This document shows positions 31,792 through 41,154 of a stretch of DNA of 64,000 nt, in pieces. The position numbers were made by a program, and so were the translations under genes. The stretch lies in NCBI RefSeq assembly GCF_036421855.1, contig NZ_JAZGOK010000004.1. One strand, given 5' to 3'. Numbering within the stretch: the stretch's first letter is position 1; each line of letters opens with the position of its first letter. The notes beneath the pieces were generated by a model. That model had not been told where the DNA came from and did no database searches. It was given only the letters and a program-made list of their open reading frames with translations. This stretch comes from Georgenia_B sunbinii (lineage in GTDB: Bacteria > Actinomycetota > Actinomycetes > Actinomycetales > Actinomycetaceae).

Positions 31792-33222
31792 ATGAACTTC
31801 GACAACTACATTGGTGGACAGTTCGTGCCCGCGGCCGAGCACCGGGCGAACATCAACCCCTCGGACACCGCCGATGTCGTCGGCATGTTCCCCCGGTCGA
31901 CCGCCGAGGAGCTCTCGGCGGCGGTCAGCGCCGCGAAGGAGGCCCAGCCCGGCTGGGCCCGGACCTCCCCGCAGGCTCGAGCCGACGTCCTTGAGCGCAT
32001 CGCCGCCGCGATCCTCGCGCAGGCCGCCGAGCTGGGAGACCTGCTTGCCCGAGAAGAGGGCAAGACCCTGCGAGAGGCCGTCGGCGAGGTCACCCGCGCT
32101 GGTCACATCTTCCGGTTCTTCAGTGGAGAGGCGCTGCGCATGGCCGGCAGCCGCCAGCCGTCGACCCGTGAAGGGGTGACCGTCAACATCACCAGGGAGC
32201 CCCTCGGCGTGGTCGGCATCATCACGCCGTGGAACTTCCCGATCGCGATCCCGGCATGGAAGACCGCTCCGGCGATCGCCTATGGCAACACCGTGGTCCT
32301 CAAGCCCGCCGAGCTCACCCCGGCCAGCACTCACGCCCTGGCGCGGATCATGCACGAGGCCGGGTTGCCGGCGGGCGTCTTCAACATCGTAATGGGGCAG
32401 GGATCGGTGCTCGGCGACGCGCTCCTCGATCACCCCGACCTCGACGCGATCACCTTCACTGGCTCCGAGAACGTCGGCGTCCAGCTCGCCGAGACCGCCG
32501 CGCGGCGGCTGATGCCCGCTCAGCTGGAGCTGGGCGGCAAGAACCCGCTCGTCGTCGCAGCGGACGCCGACCTCGACGTCGCCGTCCGGTGCGCGATCGA
32601 CGGTTCGTTCTACGCGACCGGCCAACGCTGCACCGCCTCCAGCCGACTCGTTGTGGACGACAAGGTGCATGACGAGTTCGTCGAGCGGATGCTGCAGCGG
32701 ATGTCGCAGTTGGTCGTGGGAGACGCCCGCGACCTAGGCACCGAGATCGGCCCAGTGGTCGACGAACGGCAGCTCGAGACCGACCTCGCCTACCTCGATA
32801 TCGCGCGCGAGGGCCATGGGGAGGTGCACGGAGGGGAGCGCGTCGAGCGCCAGACACCCGGGTTCTACCTGACACCCGCACTCATCACGGGGGCAAGCAA
32901 CACCGATCGGACCAGCCGGGAGGAGATCTTCGGGCCGGTCAGCTCGATTATCAGGGTCTCGGACTACGAGGAGGCAGTCGCGGTCGCGAACGACACCCCG
33001 TTCGGGCTGGCCGCGGGGATCTGCACGACGTCGCTGCGCCTCGCGGAAGACTTCCAGCAGCGGGCGGAGGCCGGCATGGTGATGGTCAATCTCCCGACCG
33101 CGGGCGTCGACCCGCACGTCCCGTTCGGCGGCCGTAAGCGGTCCAGCTTCGGACCCAAGGAGCAGGGGGTCGCGGCTCGCGACTTCTACACCCAGCTGAA
33201 GACCTCGTACGTTGCCCCCTAG
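31792..33222 (+). CDS. NAD(P)-dependent semialdehyde dehydrogenase (KGSADH/SSADH type)
   Basis: A 476-residue aldehyde dehydrogenase from the ATG at 31792 (GGAGGGCG upstream). PWNFPIAIPAWKTAPAIAYG, the catalytic Glu in LELGGKNP, the catalytic Cys in ATGQRCTAS and EEIFGPV are all in place. The ending VPFGGRKRSSFGPKEQG is typical of 2-oxoglutarate-semialdehyde and related dehydrogenases. It would oxidise a semialdehyde produced by the adjacent pathway. A CCACA direct repeat (31744-31765) lies in the short gap after the MocR gene. Exact substrate not provable from sequence. Confidence 0.88.
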   Translation: MNFDNYIGGQFVPAAEHRANINPSDTADVVGMFPRSTAEELSAAVSAAKEAQPGWARTSPQARADVLERIAAAILAQAAELGDLLAREEGKTLREAVGEVTRAGHIFRFFSGEALRMAGSRQPSTREGVTVNITREPLGVVGIITPWNFPIAIPAWKTAPAIAYGNTVVLKPAELTPASTHALARIMHEAGLPAGVFNIVMGQGSVLGDALLDHPDLDAITFTGSENVGVQLAETAARRLMPAQLELGGKNPLVVAADADLDVAVRCAIDGSFYATGQRCTASSRLVVDDKVHDEFVERMLQRMSQLVVGDARDLGTEIGPVVDERQLETDLAYLDIAREGHGEVHGGERVERQTPGFYLTPALITGASNTDRTSREEIFGPVSSIIRVSDYEEAVAVANDTPFGLAAGICTTSLRLAEDFQQRAEAGMVMVNLPTAGVDPHVPFGGRKRSSFGPKEQGVAARDFYTQLKTSYVAP

Positions 33223-33277
33223 CGCCGGCCGGTCGAGGCGGCCGGTCGGCGTCGGCGACGGTGGCAGGATAGGGAAG

Positions 33278-36187
33278 GTGACGACGACCGCCCCCCGCCC
33301 CGCACCGCTGCCCGCTACCGACGCGCGGTCCGCCCGGTCCGAGCTCGTCGCCGCGCTGCGCTCCGCGGTCGACGGCGACGTCCACGACGACGACCTCAAC
33401 CGCGGCCAGTACTCGACCGACGCCTCGAACTACCGGGTGGTGCCCGACGTCGTCGTCGTGCCGCGCGACGTCGACGACGCACGCGCCGCCATCGACACGG
33501 CACGAAGGCTCGGTGCCCCACTGACCTCCCGTGGCGGCGGCACCTCGATCGCCGGGAACTCCATCGGCGCCGGCGTCGTCGTCGACTTCTCCCGCCACGT
33601 CAACCGCATCCTCGAGATCGACCCGGAGGCCCGCACCGCGCGGGTAGAGCCCGGCGTCATCATGAGCGACCTGCAGCGGGCCGCTGCTCCGCACGGGCTG
33701 CGGTTCGGGCCCGACCCCTCCACCCTGAACCGGGCCACCTTCGGCGGGATGATCGGCAACAACGCCTGCGGGCCGCGCGCCGTCGCATTCGGACGTACCT
33801 CCGACAACGTCATCGCCCTCGACGTCGTCGACGGCCAGGGCCGCGAGTACACCGCTGGCGCCGGCAAGGGCGCGCTCGACGTCGTCCCCGGCCTCGGGGA
33901 GCTCGTCCGGGCCGACCTCGCCACCATCCGTACCGAGCTCGGGCGGTTCAAGCGGCAGGTCTCGGGCTACAGCCTCGAGCACCTGCTGCCGGAGAACGGC
34001 ACCGACCTCGCCAAGATGCTCGTCGGCACCGAGGGCACGCTGGCCACCACCCTCGGGGCGACCGTCAACCTCGTGGAGATCCCCGGTGCGCCGGTGCTCG
34101 TCGCCCTGGGGTACCCGGACATGGCCAGCGCCGCCGACGTCGTCCCGGGGCTCCTTGCGCACCAGCCGATCGCCATCGAGGGCATCGACGCCCGGCTCGT
34201 CGACGTCGTCCGCCGCCACATCGGCCCCGCCGCGGTGCCCGAGCTGCCGGCGGGCAACGGCTGGCTGCTCGTCGAGGTCGGCGGCAGCGACGCGGCCGAG
34301 GCGCTGGCCCGGGCCGAGTCGCTGGCCAAGGACGCCGGCACCGACGCGGTGATGATCAGGTCCGCCGGCCCCGAGGCCAGCGCGCTGTGGCGGATCCGGG
34401 CCGACGGCGCCGGGCTCGGCGGGCGCACGCCGTCGGGCGCGCAGGGCTGGCCCGGGTGGGAGGACGCCGCGGTGCCGCCGGAGAAGCTCGGCGCCTACCT
34501 GCGCGACTTCGAGGCGCTGATGGCCGGCCACGGCGTCGACGGCCTGCTCTACGGCCACTTCGGCGACGGCTGCATGCACGTGCGCATCGACCTGCCGCTC
34601 GACACCCCCGCCGGGGTCCCCGCCGCCCGTCGCTTCCTCGAGGAGTCGGCGGACCTCGTGGCCTCCTACGGCGGCTCGCTCTCCGGCGAGCACGGTGACG
34701 GTCGCGCCCGCAGCGAGCTGCTCGACCGGATGTACACGCCTGCGGCGATCGACCTCTTCGGCAAGGTCAAGGGCCTGTTCGACCCGCAGGAGAGCCTCAA
34801 CCCGGGCATCCTCGTCCGGCCGGTGTCGATGACCGACGACCTCCGCCGCCCGTACGCTAAGAAGCTGCTGCCGATCGCCGGCGGCTTCTCGTTCCACAAG
34901 GACGGCGGCGACTTCACCACCGCGGTCCACCGCTGCACCGGCGTCGGCAAGTGCCGCGCGGACAGCTCCGCCTCCGGCGGCTTCATGTGCCCGTCCTACC
35001 AGGCCACCCGCGACGAGAAGGACGTTACCCGGGGCCGCTCGCGGATCCTGCAGGAGCTGACCAACGGCTCGCTGATCCACGACGTCCGCAGCCCCGCGGT
35101 CCACGACTCCCTCGACCTGTGCCTCTCGTGCAAGGCCTGCGGACGCGACTGCCCGGCGGGAGTGGACATGGCCACGCTCAAGGCCGAGGTGCTCCACCGC
35201 AGCTACAAGGGTCGGCTGCGCCCGATGAACCACTACGCGCTCGGCTGGCTGCCGCGCTGGGCGAACCTCATCACCCGGGTGCCGGCGATCACCCGGCTGG
35301 TCAACGCGGTGCTCGCGGTGCGGCCGATCGCCAGGCTGGTGATGACCGGTGGCGGGATGGACACCCGCCGGCAGATGGTGCGGTTCAGCACCGAGCGGTT
35401 CTCCCGCTGGGTACGGTCGCGCGCCGGGGTCACCGTCGCAGCCGCGCCGGCGGCACCGGTCACCGACCGTACCGTGGTGCTGTGGGCCGACAGCTTCTCT
35501 GAGTCGCTCGACGGCAACGGCGCGCAGGCGATGGTGAGCGTGCTGCAGGAGGCCGGCTACGTCGTCGTCGTCCCGCAGGACCGTGCCTGCTGCGGCCTCA
35601 CCTGGATCTCCACCGGCCAGCTCGACGGCGCGCGCCGCCAGCTCGAGCAGACGATGTCGGTGCTCGCCCCGTACGTCGAGGCCGGGATCCCGATCATCGG
35701 GGTGGAGCCCTCCTGCACCGGGGTGCTGCGCTCGGACCTCGTCGACCTGTTCCCCGACGACCCGCGCGCGACCGCGATCGCCGAGGGCACCTACACGCTG
35801 GCCGAGCTGCTCACCGCACCGGAGCCGCTGGGCCCGGGCGAGCGCTGGCAGCCGCCGTCGCTCGAGGGCGTCGAGGTGGTGGCGCAGCCGCACTGCCACC
35901 ACTACTCCGTCATGGGCTGGGACGCCGACGCCGCGCTGCTCGCCAAGTCCGGGGCCACCGTCAACCAGCTGGCCGGCTGCTGCGGGCTCGCCGGGAACTT
36001 CGGGATGGAGAAGGGGCACTACGACGTCTCGGTGAAGGTCGCGGAGAACGCGCTGCTGCCGGCGCTGCGCGAGGCCGGTCCGCAGGCGGTCTACCTCGCC
36101 GACGGGTACTCCTGCCGCACCCAGGCGGAGCAGCTCGTGGGGCGCGGCGGCGTGCACCTCGCCCAGCTCCTCAGCGGGGACCGCTGA
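33278..36187 (+). CDS. FAD-linked oxidase with C-terminal Fe-S/CCG domains (D-lactate/2-hydroxyacid dehydrogenase type)
   Basis: A 969-residue fusion from a GTG at 33278. Residues about 45-260 are an FAD_binding_4 domain (TSRGGGTSIAGNSIGAGVVV), then the FAD-oxidase C-terminal domain up to about 520 with YGHFGDGCMHVRIDLPL and SGEHGDGRARSEL. Two ferredoxin-type clusters follow: C553/C559/C571 and CLSCKACGRDC (Cys 615, 618, 621, 625). Two CCG domains end it (RACCGLTW, LAGCCGLAGNFG). This GlcD plus GlpC architecture belongs to respiratory D-lactate or 2-hydroxyglutarate dehydrogenases feeding electrons to quinone. Complete, with all cofactor motifs. Confidence 0.92.
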   Translation: MTTTAPRPAPLPATDARSARSELVAALRSAVDGDVHDDDLNRGQYSTDASNYRVVPDVVVVPRDVDDARAAIDTARRLGAPLTSRGGGTSIAGNSIGAGVVVDFSRHVNRILEIDPEARTARVEPGVIMSDLQRAAAPHGLRFGPDPSTLNRATFGGMIGNNACGPRAVAFGRTSDNVIALDVVDGQGREYTAGAGKGALDVVPGLGELVRADLATIRTELGRFKRQVSGYSLEHLLPENGTDLAKMLVGTEGTLATTLGATVNLVEIPGAPVLVALGYPDMASAADVVPGLLAHQPIAIEGIDARLVDVVRRHIGPAAVPELPAGNGWLLVEVGGSDAAEALARAESLAKDAGTDAVMIRSAGPEASALWRIRADGAGLGGRTPSGAQGWPGWEDAAVPPEKLGAYLRDFEALMAGHGVDGLLYGHFGDGCMHVRIDLPLDTPAGVPAARRFLEESADLVASYGGSLSGEHGDGRARSELLDRMYTPAAIDLFGKVKGLFDPQESLNPGILVRPVSMTDDLRRPYAKKLLPIAGGFSFHKDGGDFTTAVHRCTGVGKCRADSSASGGFMCPSYQATRDEKDVTRGRSRILQELTNGSLIHDVRSPAVHDSLDLCLSCKACGRDCPAGVDMATLKAEVLHRSYKGRLRPMNHYALGWLPRWANLITRVPAITRLVNAVLAVRPIARLVMTGGGMDTRRQMVRFSTERFSRWVRSRAGVTVAAAPAAPVTDRTVVLWADSFSESLDGNGAQAMVSVLQEAGYVVVVPQDRACCGLTWISTGQLDGARRQLEQTMSVLAPYVEAGIPIIGVEPSCTGVLRSDLVDLFPDDPRATAIAEGTYTLAELLTAPEPLGPGERWQPPSLEGVEVVAQPHCHHYSVMGWDADAALLAKSGATVNQLAGCCGLAGNFGMEKGHYDVSVKVAENALLPALREAGPQAVYLADGYSCRTQAEQLVGRGGVHLAQLLSGDR

Positions 36188-36506
36188 CCCGCCGACGATC
36201 GTGAGAGAATGTGGCTTCCCCGCACGACAGGAAGTCAGGTCGGAGCCGAATGCCGCTTTTCGAGTTCGAGGCCGGTCGTCTGGTGCCCGCGCAGGCGGGT
36301 CACACCCTGGACGAGCCCGTCGAGCCGGCCGTGCTCGACGCCGTGCGCGGTCAGCTCCTCGAGCTCGTCGGTGCCCCGGTGTTCCCGGTCGCCTGGCGGC
36401 AGGAGGATGGCGCGTCGTGGCTGACCGCGGTGACCGCCGACGGCCGGCCGGTGACGCTGGAGGTCGTCGACCGGCTCGACGGCGTGACGCTGGTGGCGGC
36501 GCTGGC

Positions 36507-36640
36507 GGGGGGGGGGGGGGGGGGGGGGTGGTGGTCGCGGTTGTTATCGTAGGAGCCGCAGAAACACGGGTTGGCGGCGAACCGCGCGTCGCCGAAGTAC
36601 TCGCCGTAGGACGAGTAGTCGTTCGCGAAGTTGCCGANGG
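36507..36640. other. Assembly artefact: 22-G run, foreign segment and ambiguous base
   Basis: Positions 36507-36528 are 22 Gs, followed by about 108 bp that do not belong to the surrounding gene, and an N at 36638. Read on the minus strand this insert is an open frame with high-GC codon use (GNFANDYSSYGEYFGDARFA, then a segment with P-C-F-C-G-S-Y), so it is probably real coding DNA from elsewhere joined here by mistake. Confidence 0.85.
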
Positions 36641-36997
36641 GCCGAGCTCGCCGAGCTGTACCCGCGCGGGATGGCCGCGTTCCGGCGTGACTGGAACGGC
36701 TTCCGGGAGTCGCAGCCGCCGCACCGGCCCGAAGCCGCCCGGCTGCACGTCGTCGCCGCGACGATCGACGACGACGTCCGGTCCGCCGTCAGTGCCCTCG
36801 CCGGCTCCGGGGTGACCGTCCACGAGCTCGTCGCCCGGGTGATGTCGAGCGGCCGGCTGTTCCTCGACGTCACCGAGGTGCGGACGGCTACTCCCCGGCT
36901 GCCGTGGCTGGAGCCCGGCCGCCGCGCCGCTGCGCTGCCCGCCGTTCCCCGCCCGCCGCAGCCGGACGTCGGGCCGGCTGCTGAGCCGGCGCCTCCC

Positions 36998-37051
36998 GTC
37001 GGACCGGCGCTTCCCGTCGGACCGGCGCTTCCCGTCGGACCGGCGCTTGCC
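36998..37051 (+). repeat. Three 18-bp coding repeats in the RAMA-protein linker
   Basis: GTCGGACCGGCGCTTCCC-type units at 36998, 37016 and 37034 encode V-G-P-A-L-P/A in the Pro-rich linker before the RAMA domain. The sequence is unrelated to the GACAGC...TTGTC family in spite of the equal length. Confidence 0.85.
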
Positions 37052-37394
37052 GACGACGCTGCGCCGTCCGCTGAGCCGGCGCCCGCCGACCCCTCAGCGA
37101 CGACCGACCTGCGGGCGATCGGCCGCAGCCTCGACGGTGCGGCGGTGATCGTCTGGGACCGCCACGGCGTGCGTCACGAGGCGACCCTCACCCCGGGCGG
37201 CCGCATCGAGCTGGCCGACGAGCGCAGCTTCGGCGACCCCGGGCAGGCCGCGGCCGCGCTCGGCGCTCCCGGCGACGGCGACGCCTGGGCGGGCTGGCGG
37301 TTCGGGGAGCACGGCCCCAGCCTCCACGAGGCACGGGTCGAGCTGCTGGCCCACCACGACCGGCGTCGGCGCGCGACCTCCCACCGCCCGGGGC

Positions 37395-38552
37395 TCAGGC
37401 GTCGGGCACGGCGTAGGCGCGAAGCCACCGACTGAGCTCGCGGTAGGCCTGGGACCGCACCGGAGCGGTCGACAGCGTGACGTCGTGAACGGCGTCGCGG
37501 ACCCGCACGATCGTCACCAGCGGCCCGAGCCCCAGCGCCCGGCGGGCGGTGAGGTCGACGTCGATGACGGTGTCGGCGCGGCGCATCTCCGGCGACCACC
37601 GGGCCGCCAGCACGGACGCGTCGGACACCAGCACGAGCACCGGACAGGTGATCTCCAGGCCCTCGGCGACCTGGCGGTGGCCGTCGAGGATCGCCGCCAG
37701 CCAGCCGGGCCGGACCGCCCCGGACGTCACCCGCCACGCCCACTCGATCGGCCAGCCGGTGACCGCCGGGTCGGCCTCCTGCTCCGGTGACAGCCGGCCG
37801 ACCTCGTCGACGGCGCCCCGCAGCGTACGGCTGTAGAACCCGAGGTCCCGCAGCGGCAGCACCGCCTTGGGCTGGAACCGGGCCAGGCCGTCGATCACCG
37901 GCTGCGACATGGTCCGCAACCAGGACCCCTGGATGTCCAGCCAGGGCGCGTTGAGGACGAGCGCGGAGAGCGCGCCGGGGTGCCGGTGCGCCCACACCGA
38001 GGCGACGAGCCCGCCGGTCGAGTGCCCCATGAGGACGACGTCGTGCAGCTCGGGATGGTCCTGCCGCATGAGGTCGCGGGCGCCGTGGATGTCCTCGTCG
38101 TAGGTCGACAGCGACTCGACGTAGCCGCGGAGGTTGCCCGGCCGCAGGCTGCGGCCGTAGCGGCGCAGGTCGAGGGCGTAGAACGCGCCGCCCAGCGCGC
38201 TCAGCTGTCGGGCGAGCTCGCGCTGGTGGAAGTAGTCGTTCCAGCCGTGCAGGTAGAGCACGGTGAACCGCGGCTCCGGCGAGCTGAGCGCGTCGGGGTC
38301 GTCACCCGGGAGGTGGCGTACGAGGGTGGCGACGACGGGGCCGTCGTCGTCGGGCAGCAGCTCGATCGTCCTCGCCTCGAAGCCGGCACCGAGGACGTCG
38401 GGCCCCCAGCGGTCGGTCGGCGCCGCGGCGAAGCCCGCCAGCGCGGCGTCCGGGTCGAACGGCTGCTCGCCGTCGACCGCTGCTGGTACGTCAGTGCCGT
38501 CGTCGGTCGGCGGGCCGGTCGTGGCATCGAGCGGTGAGATGGGGTCGGGCAC
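37395..38552 (-). CDS. Alpha/beta hydrolase (serine aminopeptidase S33/lysophospholipase-like)
   Basis: A 385-residue protein from a GTG at 38552; an ATG eight bases upstream is out of frame. An acidic N-terminal 70 residues precede the fold. YLHGWNDYFHQRELARQL holds the oxyanion region, GHSTGG (about residue 180) the nucleophile Ser, VLVLVSDASV the Asp, and DAVHDVTLS the His. The YFHQ...FYALDLRRYGRS pattern is that of monoacylglycerol-lipase-like S33 hydrolases. It follows metX by 71 bp and is probably the third gene of the metY-metX operon, but no link to methionine synthesis is evident. Confidence 0.85.
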   Translation of the reverse strand: MPDPISPLDATTGPPTDDGTDVPAAVDGEQPFDPDAALAGFAAAPTDRWGPDVLGAGFEARTIELLPDDDGPVVATLVRHLPGDDPDALSSPEPRFTVLYLHGWNDYFHQRELARQLSALGGAFYALDLRRYGRSLRPGNLRGYVESLSTYDEDIHGARDLMRQDHPELHDVVLMGHSTGGLVASVWAHRHPGALSALVLNAPWLDIQGSWLRTMSQPVIDGLARFQPKAVLPLRDLGFYSRTLRGAVDEVGRLSPEQEADPAVTGWPIEWAWRVTSGAVRPGWLAAILDGHRQVAEGLEITCPVLVLVSDASVLAARWSPEMRRADTVIDVDLTARRALGLGPLVTIVRVRDAVHDVTLSTAPVRSQAYRELSRWLRAYAVPDA

Positions 38553-38623
38553 CAGCCCATCGTGGCCGGTACGTCCTCGTGACGCCAGGCGTCCGGCGCC
38601 GGCGGCACGGTGGTCGGCGCGGC

Positions 38624-39829
38624 TCAGTGCCGGGAGACCTGCTTGAGGAAGCCGCCGAGGTGCCGGGTGACCTGGTCGTGCTCGATGAGGAAGCCGTCGT
38701 GGCCGTAGGGGGAGCGCAGGTAGCGCACAGGTCCGGCGCCGCTGACCCCGGCGGCGATCCGCTCGGACTCCGCGGGCAGGAACAGCCGGTCGGACTCCAC
38801 CGCGATGACCAGCGTGTCCGCCCGGATCTCGGCGAGCGCCGCCTCCACCCCGCCGCGGTCGCGGCCGAGGTCGTGGGTGAGCATAGAGGAGGTGAGCGCG
38901 AGGTAGCTGTTGGCGTCGAACCGCAGCGCGAGCTTGTTGCCGTGGTGATCGAGGTAGGACTGCACGGCGAACCGGCCGCCGAGCATCGGGTCCTCGGCGT
39001 GCTGGTGGAGCCGGCCGAACCGGGCCTCGAGCTCCTCGGCGCTGCGGTAAGTGGTGTGCGCGATCTGGCGCGCGAGCGCGAGCCCGGCGTGCGGACCCTG
39101 CCCGTCGGGAGCGTCGTAGTAGTCCCCGCCGCGGAAGTTGGGGTCCAGCCGGATGGCCGCCTGCTGCGGGTGGGCCCAGGCGATCTGGTCGGCCGAGGTC
39201 TGCGCGTTGGAGGCGATGACGGCGATCGACCGCACCCGGTCGGGGGCCATCACTGCCCACTCGAGGACCCGGTGTCCCCCCATGGAGGCGCCGACGATGT
39301 GCGCCCAGCGGCCGATGCCGAGCCGGTCGCTCAGCTCGATCTCGGCGGCGACCTGGTCCCGGACGGTGACAGTGGGGAACCGGCTGCCCCACGGGGTGCC
39401 GTCGGGCGCGGGAGAGGACGGCCCGGTCGAGCCCTGGCAGCCGCCGAGCACGTTGACCGCGACGACGAACCAGCGGTCGGTGTCGACCGCCAGGCCGGGG
39501 CCGACGATCCTCGACCACCAGCCGGCGTCCGGGTGGCCGGGCCCGGCAGTGCCGGTGACGTGGGTGTCACCGGTGAGGGCGTGGCAGATGAGCAGCGCGT
39601 TGTCGCCGGCGGCGTTGAGCTCGCCCCAGGTCTCGTAGGCGAGCCGGACGTGCGGCAGCCGGCCGCCTGCCTCGAGCGGCAGTGCACCGAGGTCGACGAA
39701 CCGGCGGTTGCCGGCGCCGCCCTCGGGGTGCCACGCTCCGCTCGTCGGGATCTGACCCGGGTCGACCCGCGCCCGGACGCGGTGCCCGACGCCGGGCACC
39801 GCGGTCCAGCTGCGCTGCTCAGGGCTCAC
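38624..39829 (-). CDS. metX: Homoserine O-acetyltransferase
   Basis: A 401-residue protein from a GTG at 39829, overlapping the metY stop as GTGA. It acetylates homoserine for direct sulfhydrylation. Alpha/beta-hydrolase fold with HALTGDTHVTG, GGCQGSTGP, nucleophile Ser in VGASMGGHRVLEW, and C-terminal Asp (IAVESDRLF) and His (SPYGHDGFLIEHD). Residues and length are typical of MetX. Together with MetY it gives a two-step route to homocysteine. Confidence 0.95.
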   Translation of the reverse strand: MSPEQRSWTAVPGVGHRVRARVDPGQIPTSGAWHPEGGAGNRRFVDLGALPLEAGGRLPHVRLAYETWGELNAAGDNALLICHALTGDTHVTGTAGPGHPDAGWWSRIVGPGLAVDTDRWFVVAVNVLGGCQGSTGPSSPAPDGTPWGSRFPTVTVRDQVAAEIELSDRLGIGRWAHIVGASMGGHRVLEWAVMAPDRVRSIAVIASNAQTSADQIAWAHPQQAAIRLDPNFRGGDYYDAPDGQGPHAGLALARQIAHTTYRSAEELEARFGRLHQHAEDPMLGGRFAVQSYLDHHGNKLALRFDANSYLALTSSMLTHDLGRDRGGVEAALAEIRADTLVIAVESDRLFLPAESERIAAGVSGAGPVRYLRSPYGHDGFLIEHDQVTRHLGGFLKQVSRH

Positions 39830-41154
39830 GCTGCGGTCCCACCTCCGCCGGCCGTCACTGCAGCGGCGGCCGCGAGGCCGGTGGTGATGTCGGCGACGAT
39901 GTCGTCGATGTGCTCGAGCCCGACGGCGAGCCGCACGAGGCCCGGGCTCACGCCCGCACCGGCGAGCGCGGCGTCGTCGAGTTGGGAGTGCGTCGTCGAC
40001 GCCGGGTGGATGACCAGCGACCGCACGTCACCGATGTTGGCGACGTTCGAGTGCAGGGTGAGTGCGTCGACGAAGGCGATCCCGGCGTCGTAGCCGCCGG
40101 CGAGCTCGAAGGTGAGCACCGCGCCCGGGCCCTTGGGGGCGTACTTGCGGGCGCGCTCGTGCCACGGTGAGGAGGGCAGGCCCGGGTAGCCGACCGTCGT
40201 CACCTGGTCCTGGGACTCGAGGAACTCCGCGACCTGCTGCGCGTTGGCGATGTGGCGGTCCATCCGCAGCGACAGCGTCTCGACGCCCTGGCCGATGAGG
40301 AAGGCGTTGAACGGCGAGATCGCCGGACCCATGTCGCGCAGGAGCTGCACCCGCGCCTTGAGGATGTACGCCGGGGCGCCGAGGTCCTTGAACACCAGGC
40401 CGTTGTAGCTCGGGTCCGGGGTGTTGAAGCCCGGGAACTTCTCTGGGTCGGCAGACCAGTCGAAGCGGCCGCCGTCGACGATGATGCCCGCGATCGACGT
40501 CCCGTGGCCGCCGAGGTACTTCGTCGCGGAGTGGATGACGATGTCCGCGCCGTACTCGAAGGGGCGGATGAGGTAGGGCGTCGCCACGGTGTTGTCGATG
40601 ACGAGCGGGACGCCGTTCTCGTGAGCGATCGCCGCCACGGTCTCGATGTCGAAGACGTTGAGCTTGGGGTTGGGGATCGACTCGCCGAAGAACAGCTTGG
40701 TGTTCGGCTGGACGGCGTCGCGCCAGGCCTGCGGCTCGTCGGCGTCGCTGACGAAGGTCGTCGTGATGCCGAACTTCGGCAGGGTGTGCCGCAGCAGGTT
40801 GTAGGTGCCGCCGTAGAGGTTGGGGCTGGCGACCACGTGGTCACCGGCCTCGGCGATGTTGAGGATCGCCAGCAGCTCGGCGGACTGGCCCGAGGCCAGC
40901 AGCAGACCGCCGATCCCGCCCTCAAGCTCGGCGATCCGCGTCTCGACCGCCTCCTGGGTGGGGTTGGTGATCCGGGTGTAGATCGGCCCCAGCTCAGCGA
41001 GCGCGAACCGGTCCGCGGCCTGCTTGGCGTCCTTGAACACGAAGGAGGTGGTCTGGTAGATCGGTAGCGCGCGGGCGCCGGTGTCGCCGTCGGGCTGCTG
41101 GCCCGCATGGATCTGCTTCGTCTCGAAGGACCAGCTGGTCTCGTTCGTCATCAT
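39826..41154 (-). CDS. metY: O-acetylhomoserine sulfhydrylase
   Basis: A 442-residue PLP enzyme. Two consecutive ATG codons (41154 and 41151) follow CAGGAG; the second has the better 6-base spacing. Features of the Cys/Met-metabolism family: WSFETKQIHAGQQPDGDTGARA, YTRITNPTQEAVETRIAELEGG, FFGESIPNPKLNVFD and the PLP-binding Lys in SATKYLGGHGTSIAG. It converts O-acetylhomoserine and sulfide to homocysteine. First gene of the operon with metX. The leader contains two possible short frames (41165-41224 and 41293-41316). Confidence 0.96.
   Translation of the reverse strand: MMTNETSWSFETKQIHAGQQPDGDTGARALPIYQTTSFVFKDAKQAADRFALAELGPIYTRITNPTQEAVETRIAELEGGIGGLLLASGQSAELLAILNIAEAGDHVVASPNLYGGTYNLLRHTLPKFGITTTFVSDADEPQAWRDAVQPNTKLFFGESIPNPKLNVFDIETVAAIAHENGVPLVIDNTVATPYLIRPFEYGADIVIHSATKYLGGHGTSIAGIIVDGGRFDWSADPEKFPGFNTPDPSYNGLVFKDLGAPAYILKARVQLLRDMGPAISPFNAFLIGQGVETLSLRMDRHIANAQQVAEFLESQDQVTTVGYPGLPSSPWHERARKYAPKGPGAVLTFELAGGYDAGIAFVDALTLHSNVANIGDVRSLVIHPASTTHSQLDDAALAGAGVSPGLVRLAVGLEHIDDIVADITTGLAAAAAVTAGGGGTAA

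Larger units (their letters stand above)
36250..37435 (+). pseudogene. RAMA-domain protein gene interrupted by a faulty assembly join
   Basis: The 5' part (from the ATG at 36250) encodes MPLFEFEAGRLVPAQ... up to LVAALA, then runs into 22 consecutive G bases. The 3' part resumes in another frame at 36641 (AELAELYPRGMAAFRRDW) and continues to 37435. It holds a Pro/Ala linker with three 18-bp repeats (36998-37051) and a RAMA domain (IVWDRHGVRHEATLTPGGRI, then ADERSFGDPGQAAAAL and AGWRF). About 12-15 residues between the parts appear to be missing. The biological gene is probably intact, and the break is technical. The 3' end overlaps the convergent hydrolase gene by 41 bp. Confidence 0.8.

Noticed and set aside
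36530..36637. New small gene within the RAMA-domain locus
   Set aside because: The segment is bounded by a 22-G run and an N and breaks a conserved gene, so a misjoined fragment is the simpler explanation.
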